DNA of 9,044 nucleotides from Pseudomonadota bacterium. Its GTDB lineage: Bacteria; Pseudomonadota; Alphaproteobacteria; Acetobacterales; Acetobacteraceae. The notes beneath the pieces were generated by a model. That model made no database searches, was not told the origin of the DNA, and saw only the letters and a program-made list of their open reading frames with translations. Made by a program: the position numbers and the translations under genes. Positions 1 to 7,074 of the stretch are shown one piece after another. The stretch lies in NCBI GenBank assembly GCA_021845835.1, contig JAJZVE010000147.1:1-9044 (forward strand). The letters are read 5' to 3'. Numbering within the stretch: the stretch's first letter is position 1; every line of letters begins with the position of its first letter.

Positions 1-1
1 G

Positions 2-91
2 CTGATCTGGGCCGCCTTTGCCTTCCGCAGCAATGTGATGGGGGCCTGGCCGCCGAGCGAGCGGCTGTTCGCGCTGCTCGGGCTGCGCTGA
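2..91 (+). CDS. 3' end of an unidentified gene (partial, start outside window)
   Basis: The first 91 bases read as the last 29 codons of a plus-strand gene ending in TGA at 89-91. The visible peptide begins with a hydrophobic stretch (LIWAAFAF) and continues RSNVMGAWPPSERLFALLGLR. A membrane-like segment followed by a WPPS-x-RL-x-x-LGL tail recalls the C-terminal part of alphaproteobacterial MJ0042-type zinc-ribbon proteins, which have one transmembrane helix. That resemblance is from memory and rests on a short tail, so no function is assigned. The gene converges on fdsD with only 14 bp between the two stop codons and is not part of the formate dehydrogenase operon. Confidence 0.55.
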   Translation: MIWAAFAFRSNVMGAWPPSERLFALLGLR

Positions 92-118
92 GGCGGCGCG
101 TCCGGCTAGGCAGCCGCC
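92..118. terminator. possible shared terminator hairpin between convergent genes
   Basis: GGCGGC at 92-97 pairs with GCCGCC at 113-118, and GC at 98-99 can pair with GC at 110-111 if A112 is bulged out. The hairpin sits across the 14-bp gap between the upstream gene's stop and the fdsD stop. There is no clear T-run on either side, so it is not a classical intrinsic terminator. In DNA this GC-rich a short inverted repeat can occur by chance. Confidence 0.3.
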
Positions 119-339
119 ACGGGGGCCTGGGCGGCAAGCTGCGCGACGGCGCGGCGCGGCAGCGGGTCCAGCCCGGCGCCGCCGGCCTGCACATGCGCGA
201 CGATGGTGGCGCGCATGTGCGGCGTCCAGAACTTGCGCAGATGCTCGGCAATCTGCGGCACCGCGCGTTCCTCGCCCTGGGCGGCGAAGAATTTGCCGAT
301 CTGGTTGGCCATATGGATCAGCTTGTCGTCATGCGACAT
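106..339 (-). CDS. fdsD: formate dehydrogenase subunit delta (FdsD)
   Basis: This 77-residue protein is the small delta subunit found at the end of fds operons. It does not carry a redox cofactor. In related systems it is needed for, or helps, production of active enzyme, but its exact role is not settled. The family signature is clear: DKLIHMANQIGKFFAAQG near the N-terminus, then IAEHLRKFWTPHMR around residues 30-43. The tail is Ala/Pro-rich. The ATG at 337-339 has a GGAGG (349-353) 9 nt upstream, and the gene starts inside the last 11 bases of fdhD, so the two are probably translationally coupled. It is the last gene of the fdsGBA-fdhD-fdsD run and ends in TAG at 106-108. Confidence 0.93.
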   Translation of the reverse strand: MSHDDKLIHMANQIGKFFAAQGEERAVPQIAEHLRKFWTPHMRATIVAHVQAGGAGLDPLPRRAVAQLAAQAPVAAA

Positions 340-1153
340 CCGCGTCCGCCTCCGCCATGATCCGCTGCCCGCCGCAGAAGACCTCGAACCCGTCGCGGCG
401 CGCGACGGCCGCGAGCGTCATGCCCGCCGCTTCGGCCAGCCGCACCGCGTGCGCGGTCGGCGCCGAGACCGCGATCAGCACCGGCGCACCGATGGCGGCG
501 GCCTTCTGCACCATCTCGATCGAGACGCGGCTGCTGAGCAGCACCATCCCGCCCGCCGCGTCGCGCCCCGCCCGCGCCAGCGCGCCCGCCAGCTTGTCGA
601 GCGCGTTGTGCCGGCCGACATCCTCGCGCAGCGCCACGATGCCGTCGTCGGGGTGCCAGAATGCGGCGCCATGCACGGCATGCGTCGCGGCGTTCAGCGC
701 CTGCAACGGCTCCATGTCGCGCAGCGCGCGCGCGATGTCGGCCGCCGTCACGCTGCCGCCAGGCGGCACCGCGCGCGGCGGGCGTGCCGCTTCGGCGAGG
801 CTGTCGATGCCGCACAGGCCGCAGCCGGTCGGCCCGGCCAGGCGCCGCCGCCGCCTGGTCAGGGCGTCGAGGCGCGGCGCGGCAAGCTCCATGCGCAACT
901 CGATGCCCTGCGCGTGCTCCAGCACGTCCAGCGCGGCGATCTCGCCCGCGTTCGCGATGATGCCTTCGGTGAGCGCGAAGCCGGTGGCGAAATCCTCCAG
1001 GTCGGCGGGCGTGCCCATCATCACCGCGTAGGTTTCGCGGTTGAAGGTGAGCGCGAGCGGCGTTTCCTCCGGGATGTCGCGCGCCGCCGCGGCCACGCGC
1101 GCGCCGTGGCGCCAGACGGCGGGGATGGTGCGGCGCTGCGGGGGGATGGTCAA
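329..1153 (-). CDS. fdhD: formate dehydrogenase accessory sulfurtransferase FdhD (FdsC)
   Basis: FdhD transfers sulfur, supplied by an IscS-type cysteine desulfurase, to the bis-pyranopterin cofactor of formate dehydrogenases, which need this terminal sulfido ligand for activity. The 274-residue protein shows the family landmarks in order: EETPLAL (about 29-35), the MMGTPADLEDFATGFALTEG block (45-64), the CGLCG motif with both sulfur-carrying cysteines C111 and C114, and EDVGRHNALDKL with LSSRVSIEM in the C-terminal half. No ATG precedes the conserved region. I place the start at TTG (1151-1153), which overlaps the fdsA TGA as TTGA; a GTG near codon 20 is a weaker alternative that would leave only a few residues before the EETPLAL block. 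The 3' end overlaps fdsD by 11 bp. Its position directly after fdsA matches other fds operons, where it is called fdsC. Confidence 0.92.
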   Translation of the reverse strand: MTIPPQRRTIPAVWRHGARVAAAARDIPEETPLALTFNRETYAVMMGTPADLEDFATGFALTEGIIANAGEIAALDVLEHAQGIELRMELAAPRLDALTRRRRRLAGPTGCGLCGIDSLAEAARPPRAVPPGGSVTAADIARALRDMEPLQALNAATHAVHGAAFWHPDDGIVALREDVGRHNALDKLAGALARAGRDAAGGMVLLSSRVSIEMVQKAAAIGAPVLIAVSAPTAHAVRLAEAAGMTLAAVARRDGFEVFCGGQRIMAEADADVA

Positions 1154-3990
1154 TCCGCCGCGTCCGCCTGGATGCGCCGGCTCGCGTGCGCATGCTCCTC
1201 GTAGCGCGTCTGCCATTCGGTCGGGCCGTTGGACGGCGTGACCTGCACCGCCGTCACCTTGTATTCCGGACAGTTGGTGGCCCAGTCGGAGAAGTCGGTC
1301 GTCACCACGTTGGCCTGCGTCATCGGGTGATGGAACGTGGTGTACACCACGCCCGGCGCGACGCGATCGCTGACCAGCGCGCGCAGCGTCGTCTCTCCGG
1401 CGCGGCTGGCCAGCCGCACCCAGTCGCCGCTGCGCACGCCGCGCGCCTCCGCGTCGGCGGGATGGATCTCCAGCCGGTCCTCCTCGTGCCACAGCACGTT
1501 GGCGGTGCGCCGGGTCTGCGCGCCGACGTTGTATTGCGACAGGACGCGGCCGGTGGTCAGCAGCAGCGGGAATTTCCGCGTGCTGCGCTCGTCGGTCGGC
1601 TGGTACTCGGTCAGCATGAACCGCCCGCTGCCGCGCACGAAGTGTTCCATGTGCATGATCGGCGTGCCGTCCGGCGCCGCCGCGTTGCACGGCCACTGCA
1701 CCGAGCCGGCTTCGTCCAGCTTCGCATAGGACACGCCGGCGAAGGTCGGCGTCAGCCGCGCGATCTCGTCCATGATTTCGGAGGGATCGCGATAGCTCAT
1801 CTCCAATCCCATCGCGCGTGCGATCGCGACCGTGACTTCCCAGTCGGCCATGCCGGCGCGCGGCGCCATGACGCGGCGGATGCGCTGGATGCGGCGTTCC
1901 GCATTGGTGAACGTCCCGTCGCGTTCCAGGAAGGTCGAGCCGGGCAGGAACACGTGCGCGTAATTCGCCGTCTCGTTCAGGAACAGATCCTGCACGACCA
2001 CGCACTCCATCGCCGCAAGCCCGGCGGCGACGTGGTGCGTGTCGGGATCGGATTGCAGGATGTCCTCGCCCTGCACGTACAACCCCTTGAACCGCCCGCC
2101 CACCGCCTCGTCGAGCATGTTGGGGATGCGCAATCCCGGCTCGCGATCGAGCGGCCGGCCCCAGGCCGCTTCGAAGGTGGCGCGCACGGCATCGCCGCTG
2201 ATATGGCGGTAGCCGGTCAGCTCGTGCGGGAAGCTGCCCATGTCGCAGGATCCCTGCACGTTGTTCTGGCCGCGCAGCGGGTTCACGCCGACGCCCGGCC
2301 GGCCGATATTGCCGGTCGCCATCGCCAGATTGGCGATCGCCATCACCGTCGTGGTGCCCTGGCTGTGCTCGGTCACGCCCAGCCCGTAATAGATCGCGGC
2401 ATTGCCGCCGGTGGCATACAGCCGCGCCGCCGCGACGATGGTCTGCGCCGGCACGCCGCAGGCCTTTGCCACTTCCGCCGGGCTGTTGCGCGATTCGGCG
2501 ACGAAGGCGGCCCATTCGCTGAAGGCGGCGGGATCGCAGCGCTCGCGCACGAACGCTTCGTCCAGCAGCCCCTCGGTGACGATGACATGTGCCATCGCGT
2601 TCAGCACCGCGACATTGGTGCCCGGCTGCAACGCCAGGTGGTGCTGCGCGGCGATGTGCGGCGAGCGCACCAGGTCGATGCGGCGCGGATCGACCACGAT
2701 CAGTTGTGCGCCCGCGCGCAGCCGCTGCTTCATGCGCGCGGCGAACACCGGATGCGCGTCGGTCGGATTGGCGCCGACGACCATGATGACGTCGGCCTGC
2801 CCGACCGAGTCGAAATCCTGCGTGCCGGCCGAGGTGCCGTAGGTCGCGTTCAGGCCGTAGCCGGTCGGCGAGTGGCAGACGCGCGCACAGGTATCGACAT
2901 TGTTGTTGCCGAAGCCGGCGCGCACCAGCTTCTGCACCAGATAGGTTTCCTCGTTGGTGCAGCGCGAGGAGGTGATGCCGCCGATGGCGTCGCGGCCGTA
3001 CTGCGCCTGGATGCGCCTGAATTCGCTGGCAATGCGCGCGATCGCCTCGTCCCACGTCGCCTCGCGCCACGGGTCGGTGGTCCGTTCGCGCAGCATCGGC
3101 CTGAGGATGCGCTCCCTGTGCATCGCGTAGCCCCAGGCGAAGCGGCCCTTGACGCAGCTATGGCCGTGATTGGCCTTGCCGTCCTTCCACGGCACCATGC
3201 GCACCACGTCCTCGCCGCGCATCTCCGCCTTGAACGAGCAGCCGACGCCGCAATAGGCGCAGGTGGTGACGACGGAGTGCTCGGGCAGCCCGGCCTCGAT
3301 CACCGATTTCTCGACCAGCGCCGACGTGGGACAGGCCTGCACGCAGGCGCCGCAGGAGACGCATTCGGATTGCAGGAAGCCTTCGTCCATGCCGGCGACC
3401 ATGCGCGAATCGAAGCCGCGGCCCGCGATCGTCAGCGCAAACGTGCCCTGGATTTCGTCGCAGGCGCGCACGCAGCGCGAGCAGACGATGCAGCGGGCGG
3501 GATCGAAGGTGAAATACGGGTTGCTCTCGTCCTTCGGCGCGGCGAGATGCGTGACCACCTGCCCGGGATAGCGGATCTCGCGCAGGCCGACCGCCGCCGC
3601 CACCTGGAACAGTTCGTTGTCCTGCTGCTTGGCATCGGACAGCCAGTCGCGCGGATAGTCGGAGGCATACAGCTCCATCACGCCGCGGCGAATCTGCCGC
3701 AGGCGCGGCGTCTGCGTGCGCACCGCCATGCCGGCGGCGACCGGCGTGGTGCAACTGGCCGGCGTGCCGGGGCGGCCCTCGATCTCGACCAGGCAGACGC
3801 GGCAGGAACCGAAGGCATCCAGGCTGTCCGTCGCGCAGAGTTTCGGGATCTGCGTGCCCGCCATCATCGCCGCGCGCATGATCGACGTGCCCGCCGGCAC
3901 CGTCACCTGCGCGCCGTCGATGCTCAGCGTCACGTCGGCGGCGCTGTCCGCCGCCGGCGTGCCGTAGTCGATCTCCGCGATCAGGGCCAT
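1150..3990 (-). CDS. fdsA: NAD+-dependent formate dehydrogenase, catalytic alpha subunit (FdsA)
   Basis: This 946-residue subunit oxidises formate to CO2 at a bis-pyranopterin Mo (or W) centre and passes electrons through Fe-S clusters to FdsB. Visible in order are a [2Fe-2S] domain (C52, C63, C66, C80), a NuoG-like segment at about 105-140, two ferredoxin-type [4Fe-4S] motifs (C167/C170/C173/C177 and C210/C213/C216/C220), and the molybdopterin-oxidoreductase Fe-S motif (C244, C247, C251, C279) with the CVKGR lysine. The catalytic pair C372-H373 lies in CARVCHSPTG, so the metal ligand is Cys, not selenocysteine. A molybdopterin dinucleotide-binding domain follows at the C-terminus. The ATG at 3988-3990 has GAGGAG (3998-4003) 7 nt upstream, overlapping the fdsB stop. 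Oddly, the segment that normally binds a His/Cys3-ligated [4Fe-4S] cluster has lost all four ligands (Y112, W116, D119, N125) with length unchanged. The sequence does not show whether the metal is Mo or W. Confidence 0.96.
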   Translation of the reverse strand: MALIAEIDYGTPAADSAADVTLSIDGAQVTVPAGTSIMRAAMMAGTQIPKLCATDSLDAFGSCRVCLVEIEGRPGTPASCTTPVAAGMAVRTQTPRLRQIRRGVMELYASDYPRDWLSDAKQQDNELFQVAAAVGLREIRYPGQVVTHLAAPKDESNPYFTFDPARCIVCSRCVRACDEIQGTFALTIAGRGFDSRMVAGMDEGFLQSECVSCGACVQACPTSALVEKSVIEAGLPEHSVVTTCAYCGVGCSFKAEMRGEDVVRMVPWKDGKANHGHSCVKGRFAWGYAMHRERILRPMLRERTTDPWREATWDEAIARIASEFRRIQAQYGRDAIGGITSSRCTNEETYLVQKLVRAGFGNNNVDTCARVCHSPTGYGLNATYGTSAGTQDFDSVGQADVIMVVGANPTDAHPVFAARMKQRLRAGAQLIVVDPRRIDLVRSPHIAAQHHLALQPGTNVAVLNAMAHVIVTEGLLDEAFVRERCDPAAFSEWAAFVAESRNSPAEVAKACGVPAQTIVAAARLYATGGNAAIYYGLGVTEHSQGTTTVMAIANLAMATGNIGRPGVGVNPLRGQNNVQGSCDMGSFPHELTGYRHISGDAVRATFEAAWGRPLDREPGLRIPNMLDEAVGGRFKGLYVQGEDILQSDPDTHHVAAGLAAMECVVVQDLFLNETANYAHVFLPGSTFLERDGTFTNAERRIQRIRRVMAPRAGMADWEVTVAIARAMGLEMSYRDPSEIMDEIARLTPTFAGVSYAKLDEAGSVQWPCNAAAPDGTPIMHMEHFVRGSGRFMLTEYQPTDERSTRKFPLLLTTGRVLSQYNVGAQTRRTANVLWHEEDRLEIHPADAEARGVRSGDWVRLASRAGETTLRALVSDRVAPGVVYTTFHHPMTQANVVTTDFSDWATNCPEYKVTAVQVTPSNGPTEWQTRYEEHAHASRRIQADAAD

Positions 3991-4001
3991 CTGTCCGCTC
4001 C

Positions 4002-5546
4002 TCACTCGGCCGCCAGCGGCAGCGACGGGCCGGCGAAATCCTCGGGGAAGTGGGTCAGCGCGCTCATCACCGGATACGGCGCGAAGCCGCCCAGCGCGCA
4101 CAGCGAGCCGAACTTCATCGTGTTGCACAGGTCGGCGAGCAGCGCGCGGTGGGCGGCGACGTTCTCGCCGCGCATGATGCGCCCGATCACCTCGACGCCG
4201 CGCGTCGAGCCGATGCGGCAGGGCGTGCATTTGCCGCAGGATTCCAGCGCGCAGAATGCCATCGCGAAGCGCGCCTGTTCGGCCATATCGACGGTGTCGT
4301 CGAACACCACGATGCCGCCGTGGCCGATCAGGCCGTCGCGGGCGGCGAAGGCTTCGTAGTCGAACGGCGTGTCGAACAGCGCGCGCGGGAAATAGGCGCC
4401 GAGCGGGCCGCCGACCTGCACCGCGCGCACCGGCCGGCCGCTCGCGGTGCCGCCGCCGATCTCGTCCACCAGTTCGCCGAGCGTGACGCCGAAGCCGGCC
4501 TCGAACAAGCCGCCGTGCTTCACGTTGCCGGCAAGCTGGACCGGCATGGTGCCGCGCGAGCGGCCGAAGCCGAGATCGCGGTAGCGCGCCGCACCTTCGG
4601 CAAGGATGACCGGCACGGTGGCGAGCGAGATCACGTTGTTGATGACGGTCGGCCGGCCGAACAGGCCGCGATGCGCCGGCAGCGGCGGTTTCGCGCGCAC
4701 CTGGCCGCGCTTGCCTTCGATGCTGTCGAGCAGCGCGGTTTCCTCGCCGCACACATAGGCGCCGGCGCCGACCCGCAGCTCGATGTCGAAGGCGAAGCCG
4801 CCGTCGGCGACGTTGGCGCCGAGATAGCCGGCGGCGCGGGCGATCTGCAGCGCATCCCGCAACGCCGCGATGGCGTGCGGGTATTCCGAGCGGACATAGA
4901 TGTAGCCCCGGGTCGCGCCAACCGCGAAGCCGGCGATCACCATGCCCTCGATGAGCACGAACGGATCGCCCTCCATGATCATGCGGTCGGAGAACGTGCC
5001 GCTGTCGCCTTCGTCGGCGTTGCAGACGACGTATTTCTGCTCCGCTTCGGTCGCGGCGACGGTGCGCCACTTGATGCCGGTGGGGAAGCCGGCGCCGCCG
5101 CGCCCGCGCAGGCCCGACTGCACCACGTCCTCGATCGCCGCCGCCGGGCCAAGCGCGACCGCGCGCGCGAGGCCGGCCCAGCCGCCATGCGCGCGGTAAT
5201 CGTCGAGGCAGCGCGGATCGACGATGCCGCAGCGGGCGAAGGTCAGGCGGGTCTGGCGCCTGAGGAAGGGAATTTCTTCCGGCGCGCCGAGCCGCAGCGC
5301 ATGGGCGCCGCCCTGCAGCAGCCCGGCGGCGAGCAGCGCGGGGATGTCCTCGGCCGAGACCGGGCCGTAGCCGACGCGCCCCTGCGGCGTCGCCACCTCG
5401 ATCAGCGGCTCCAGCCAGAACAGGCCGCGCGAGCCGGTGCGGACGATCTGCACCGCCGGCGCGTGCCGCAGCAGCGCCGCCGCCACCGCGTCGGCGCCGA
5501 CCGCGACGGCGGCGGCATCGCCGGGAACGAACACGCGCGCGGTCAT
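4002..5546 (-). CDS. fdsB: NAD+-dependent formate dehydrogenase, beta subunit (FdsB, NuoF-like)
   Basis: FdsB receives electrons from FdsA and reduces NAD+ at an FMN site. It is the counterpart of complex I NuoF with a NuoE-like thioredoxin-fold extension at the N-terminus (about residues 1-80). The 514 residues show the glycine-rich FMN/NAD motif GRGGAGFPTG (148-157), NADEGDSGTFSDR (176-188), and GAGAYVCGEETALL (about 260-273). The [4Fe-4S] motif ESCGKCTPCRIG has ligands C437, C440 and C443, with C483 as the likely fourth. The length matches the family. The ATG at 5544-5546 overlaps the fdsG TGA by the ATGA arrangement, which implies translational coupling and supports this start. The downstream fdsA start is 11 bp beyond the stop. 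All expected cofactor residues are present. Confidence 0.96.
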   Translation of the reverse strand: MTARVFVPGDAAAVAVGADAVAAALLRHAPAVQIVRTGSRGLFWLEPLIEVATPQGRVGYGPVSAEDIPALLAAGLLQGGAHALRLGAPEEIPFLRRQTRLTFARCGIVDPRCLDDYRAHGGWAGLARAVALGPAAAIEDVVQSGLRGRGGAGFPTGIKWRTVAATEAEQKYVVCNADEGDSGTFSDRMIMEGDPFVLIEGMVIAGFAVGATRGYIYVRSEYPHAIAALRDALQIARAAGYLGANVADGGFAFDIELRVGAGAYVCGEETALLDSIEGKRGQVRAKPPLPAHRGLFGRPTVINNVISLATVPVILAEGAARYRDLGFGRSRGTMPVQLAGNVKHGGLFEAGFGVTLGELVDEIGGGTASGRPVRAVQVGGPLGAYFPRALFDTPFDYEAFAARDGLIGHGGIVVFDDTVDMAEQARFAMAFCALESCGKCTPCRIGSTRGVEVIGRIMRGENVAAHRALLADLCNTMKFGSLCALGGFAPYPVMSALTHFPEDFAGPSLPLAAE

Positions 5547-6013
5547 GCCAGTTTCTCCACCAGCGCCGCGGCCCGCGCCGCGGTGAGCCGGCCGAGCACC
5601 TGCCCGTCCAGCATCGCCGATGGCGCGGTCGCGCACAGGCCGAGGCAGTACACCGCTTCCAGCGTCACCCGCCCGTCCGGCGTCGTTTCGCCAAGCCGGA
5701 TGCCGAGCCGTTGCTGCATCTCGGCCGCCAGTCCGCGGCAACCCATCGACTGGCACGCTTCCGCCTGGCACAGCTTCAGCACGTGCCGGCCGGGCGGGGC
5801 GCGGCGGAAATCGTGGTAGAAGCTCACCACGCCATGCACCTCGGCGCGGCTCAGGTTGAGCGCCTCGGCGAGCGGACGGATGGCCTGCCCGGGGATGCAG
5901 CCGAACACCTCCTGCAGCGCGTGCAGCAGCGGCAGCAGGCTGCCCTGGCCGTCCGTGAAGCGGGCGATCACCTCGGCCGCGCGCTCGGCGCTCCAGGGTT
6001 CGGGTGCGTGCAT
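5543..6013 (-). CDS. fdsG: NAD+-dependent formate dehydrogenase, gamma subunit (FdsG, NuoE-like)
   Basis: FdsG is the 156-residue thioredoxin-fold [2Fe-2S] subunit that pairs with FdsB, like NuoE with NuoF in complex I. It has an N-terminal helical region (LLPLLHALQEVFGCIP, about 27-42), the ALNLSRAEVHGVVSFYHDF block (about 51-69), and the cluster ligands C82 and C87 (LCQAEACQSMGC) and C123 and C127 (YCLGLCATAPSAM). I chose the ATG at 6011-6013 because GGAGGA lies just upstream (6017-6022). An in-frame ATG five codons earlier (6026-6028) has no ribosome-binding site. It is the first structural gene of the fds operon, 85 bp after the LysR gene, and its stop overlaps the fdsB start. Confidence 0.95.
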   Translation of the reverse strand: MHAPEPWSAERAAEVIARFTDGQGSLLPLLHALQEVFGCIPGQAIRPLAEALNLSRAEVHGVVSFYHDFRRAPPGRHVLKLCQAEACQSMGCRGLAAEMQQRLGIRLGETTPDGRVTLEAVYCLGLCATAPSAMLDGQVLGRLTAARAAALVEKLA

Positions 6014-6098
6014 GTTTCCTCCGGGCATTTCAGGCAGATGCGCCCGCGATGGCAGAGGATCAACCCAGGCGCGTCGATGACGCGATAGCGGTTCCCGA
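6014..6098 (-). promoter_or_regulatory. leader between the LysR gene and fdsG, with a palindrome
   Basis: This 85-bp gap is the only spacer of more than 11 bp in the fds run and probably holds the structural operon's own promoter or operator. It contains a perfect palindrome at 6070-6084 (CGCGTC-GAT-GACGCG on the plus strand), about 57 bp upstream of the fdsG start. It also has two CGCGAT copies 36 bp apart (6045-6050 and 6081-6086). The fdsG Shine-Dalgarno GGAGGA is at 6017-6022. I see no convincing -35/-10 pair, which would be normal for a LysR-activated promoter. The palindrome could instead be an RNA hairpin after the LysR stop, but no T-run follows it. Confidence 0.4.
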
Positions 6099-6989
6099 TC
6101 AGCCCAGCGCCGCCGCCTGTCGCCGTGCCGCCGTCAGCAGCGCCGCCGACAGCACCGGCAGCGGCTCGCGATGCGGCACCACCAGGCCGACCGTGTTGGC
6201 CACTTCCGGCTCCTCCAGCGGCAGCGCGTCCACGCCGGGCGCCAGCGCCAGCGTCTCCATCCATTGCACCGGCAGGATGCTCGCCCATTCGCCGGTGCGC
6301 AGGTGCGACAGCAGCGCCACCATCGAATCCGACTCCACCGACACCGCCGGCGCCGCGCCGGCGTCGCGCAGCACGCGATCGATGATGCGCCGGTTCTGCA
6401 TGTCCGGCGTCAGCAGCGCCAGCCGCAGCCCGGCCAGCTCCGCCCAGCGCACCGAACGGCGGCCGGCGAACGGGCCGCCGGCACGGCAGATCAGCCGGAA
6501 CCGCTCGCGGTAAAGCGGCACCGCGATGACGCGCCCGAGCGGCTCGTTGTCGATGTAGGTGACGCCGGCGTCGGCCTCCAGGTTCTCCAGCAGCGACAGC
6601 ACCTCGTCGGAGGTGCGCGACAGGATCGCCAGCCGTACCTGCGGATGCTGCAGCGCGAACGGCGCGGTCAGCGCGGTCAGCATCGGCATCGCGGTCGGGA
6701 TCGCGGCCAGGCGCAACTGGCCCGACAGCGCCGAGCGCAGCGCGGCCACCTCCTGGCGCATGGCGCGCGTGTCGCCGACGATGCGGCGCGCCCATTCCAG
6801 CGTGCGCTCGCCGGCCTGGGTGAAGCCGCGGAAGCGGCTGCCGCGCTCGACCAGCAGCACGCCGAGGCTTTCCTCCAGCTGCTTGATGCCGGCCGAGAGC
6901 GTCGGCTGCGTGGTGCCGCAGGCGGCGGCGGCGCGGCCGAAATGCCGCGCCTCGGCCAGCGCCAGCAGGTACTCGAGCTTGTCGATCAC
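6099..6989 (-). CDS. LysR-family transcriptional regulator, probable fds regulator
   Basis: This is a 296-residue LysR-type regulator of normal family length. The winged helix-turn-helix is at the N-terminus: residues about 17-36 (FGRAAAACGTTQPTLSAGIK) followed by QLEESLGVLLVERG. A linker helix with AGERTLEWARRIV and the two-part ligand-binding domain (from about residue 90) complete the protein. It starts with GTG at 6987-6989, preceded at 8 nt by a modest AGGA. It is encoded just upstream of fdsG in the same direction and divergent from glutamate dehydrogenase, so it could control either or both. LysR regulators of fds operons (FdsR) are known in other bacteria, and by position this is a good candidate. 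The effector, perhaps formate, cannot be read from the sequence, so I give no gene symbol. Confidence 0.9.
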   Translation of the reverse strand: MIDKLEYLLALAEARHFGRAAAACGTTQPTLSAGIKQLEESLGVLLVERGSRFRGFTQAGERTLEWARRIVGDTRAMRQEVAALRSALSGQLRLAAIPTAMPMLTALTAPFALQHPQVRLAILSRTSDEVLSLLENLEADAGVTYIDNEPLGRVIAVPLYRERFRLICRAGGPFAGRRSVRWAELAGLRLALLTPDMQNRRIIDRVLRDAGAAPAVSVESDSMVALLSHLRTGEWASILPVQWMETLALAPGVDALPLEEPEVANTVGLVVPHREPLPVLSAALLTAARRQAAALG

Positions 6990-7074
6990 GGCTGCGTCCT
7001 ACGCGCGCGCGGGCCTGGGCACAACATGCTACCGTCGGTTGGCCTGACCTGACGGGCAGAGGGAGCGACGTCGC
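6990..7074. promoter_or_regulatory. divergent intergenic region, LysR gene / glutamate dehydrogenase
   Basis: These 85 bp separate two divergent starts and must hold signals for both. A Shine-Dalgarno-like GAGGG at 7059-7063 serves the glutamate dehydrogenase ATG. A small inverted repeat ACCG-T-CGGT (7031-7039) and a CAAC-N12-GTTG pair (7022-7025, 7038-7041) lie near the middle. Both are too short to call an operator with confidence. I cannot pick out a sigma-70 promoter in either direction. LysR regulators often bind their own divergent promoter regions, so autoregulation here is plausible. Confidence 0.4.

Noticed and set aside
1154..3070. Upstream extension of the fdhD frame over fdsA
   Set aside because: The frame stays open but is a shadow of fdsA; FdhD homology begins only near 1153, so a fusion protein is not supported.
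3616..3657. Frameshift as the cause of the missing cluster ligands in FdsA
   Set aside because: The segment aligns at equal length, with conserved residues (SD, P, D, L, EL) interleaved among the changed ones and conserved flanks in the same frame.
1186..4359. Very long plus-strand open frame opposite fdsA and fdsB
   Set aside because: Its product is Arg/His/Ala-rich with no recognisable domain and lies antisense to well-supported fdsA and fdsB. Such frames are expected where G+C is high.
3991..5070. Upstream extension of the fdsA frame over fdsB
   Set aside because: The extra residues have no family features, and fdsA has a good Shine-Dalgarno and ATG at 3990 where FdsA homology begins.
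6026..6028. Earlier ATG for fdsG
   Set aside because: It lacks a ribosome-binding site, and the GGAGGA that serves the 6013 start would lie inside the coding region.
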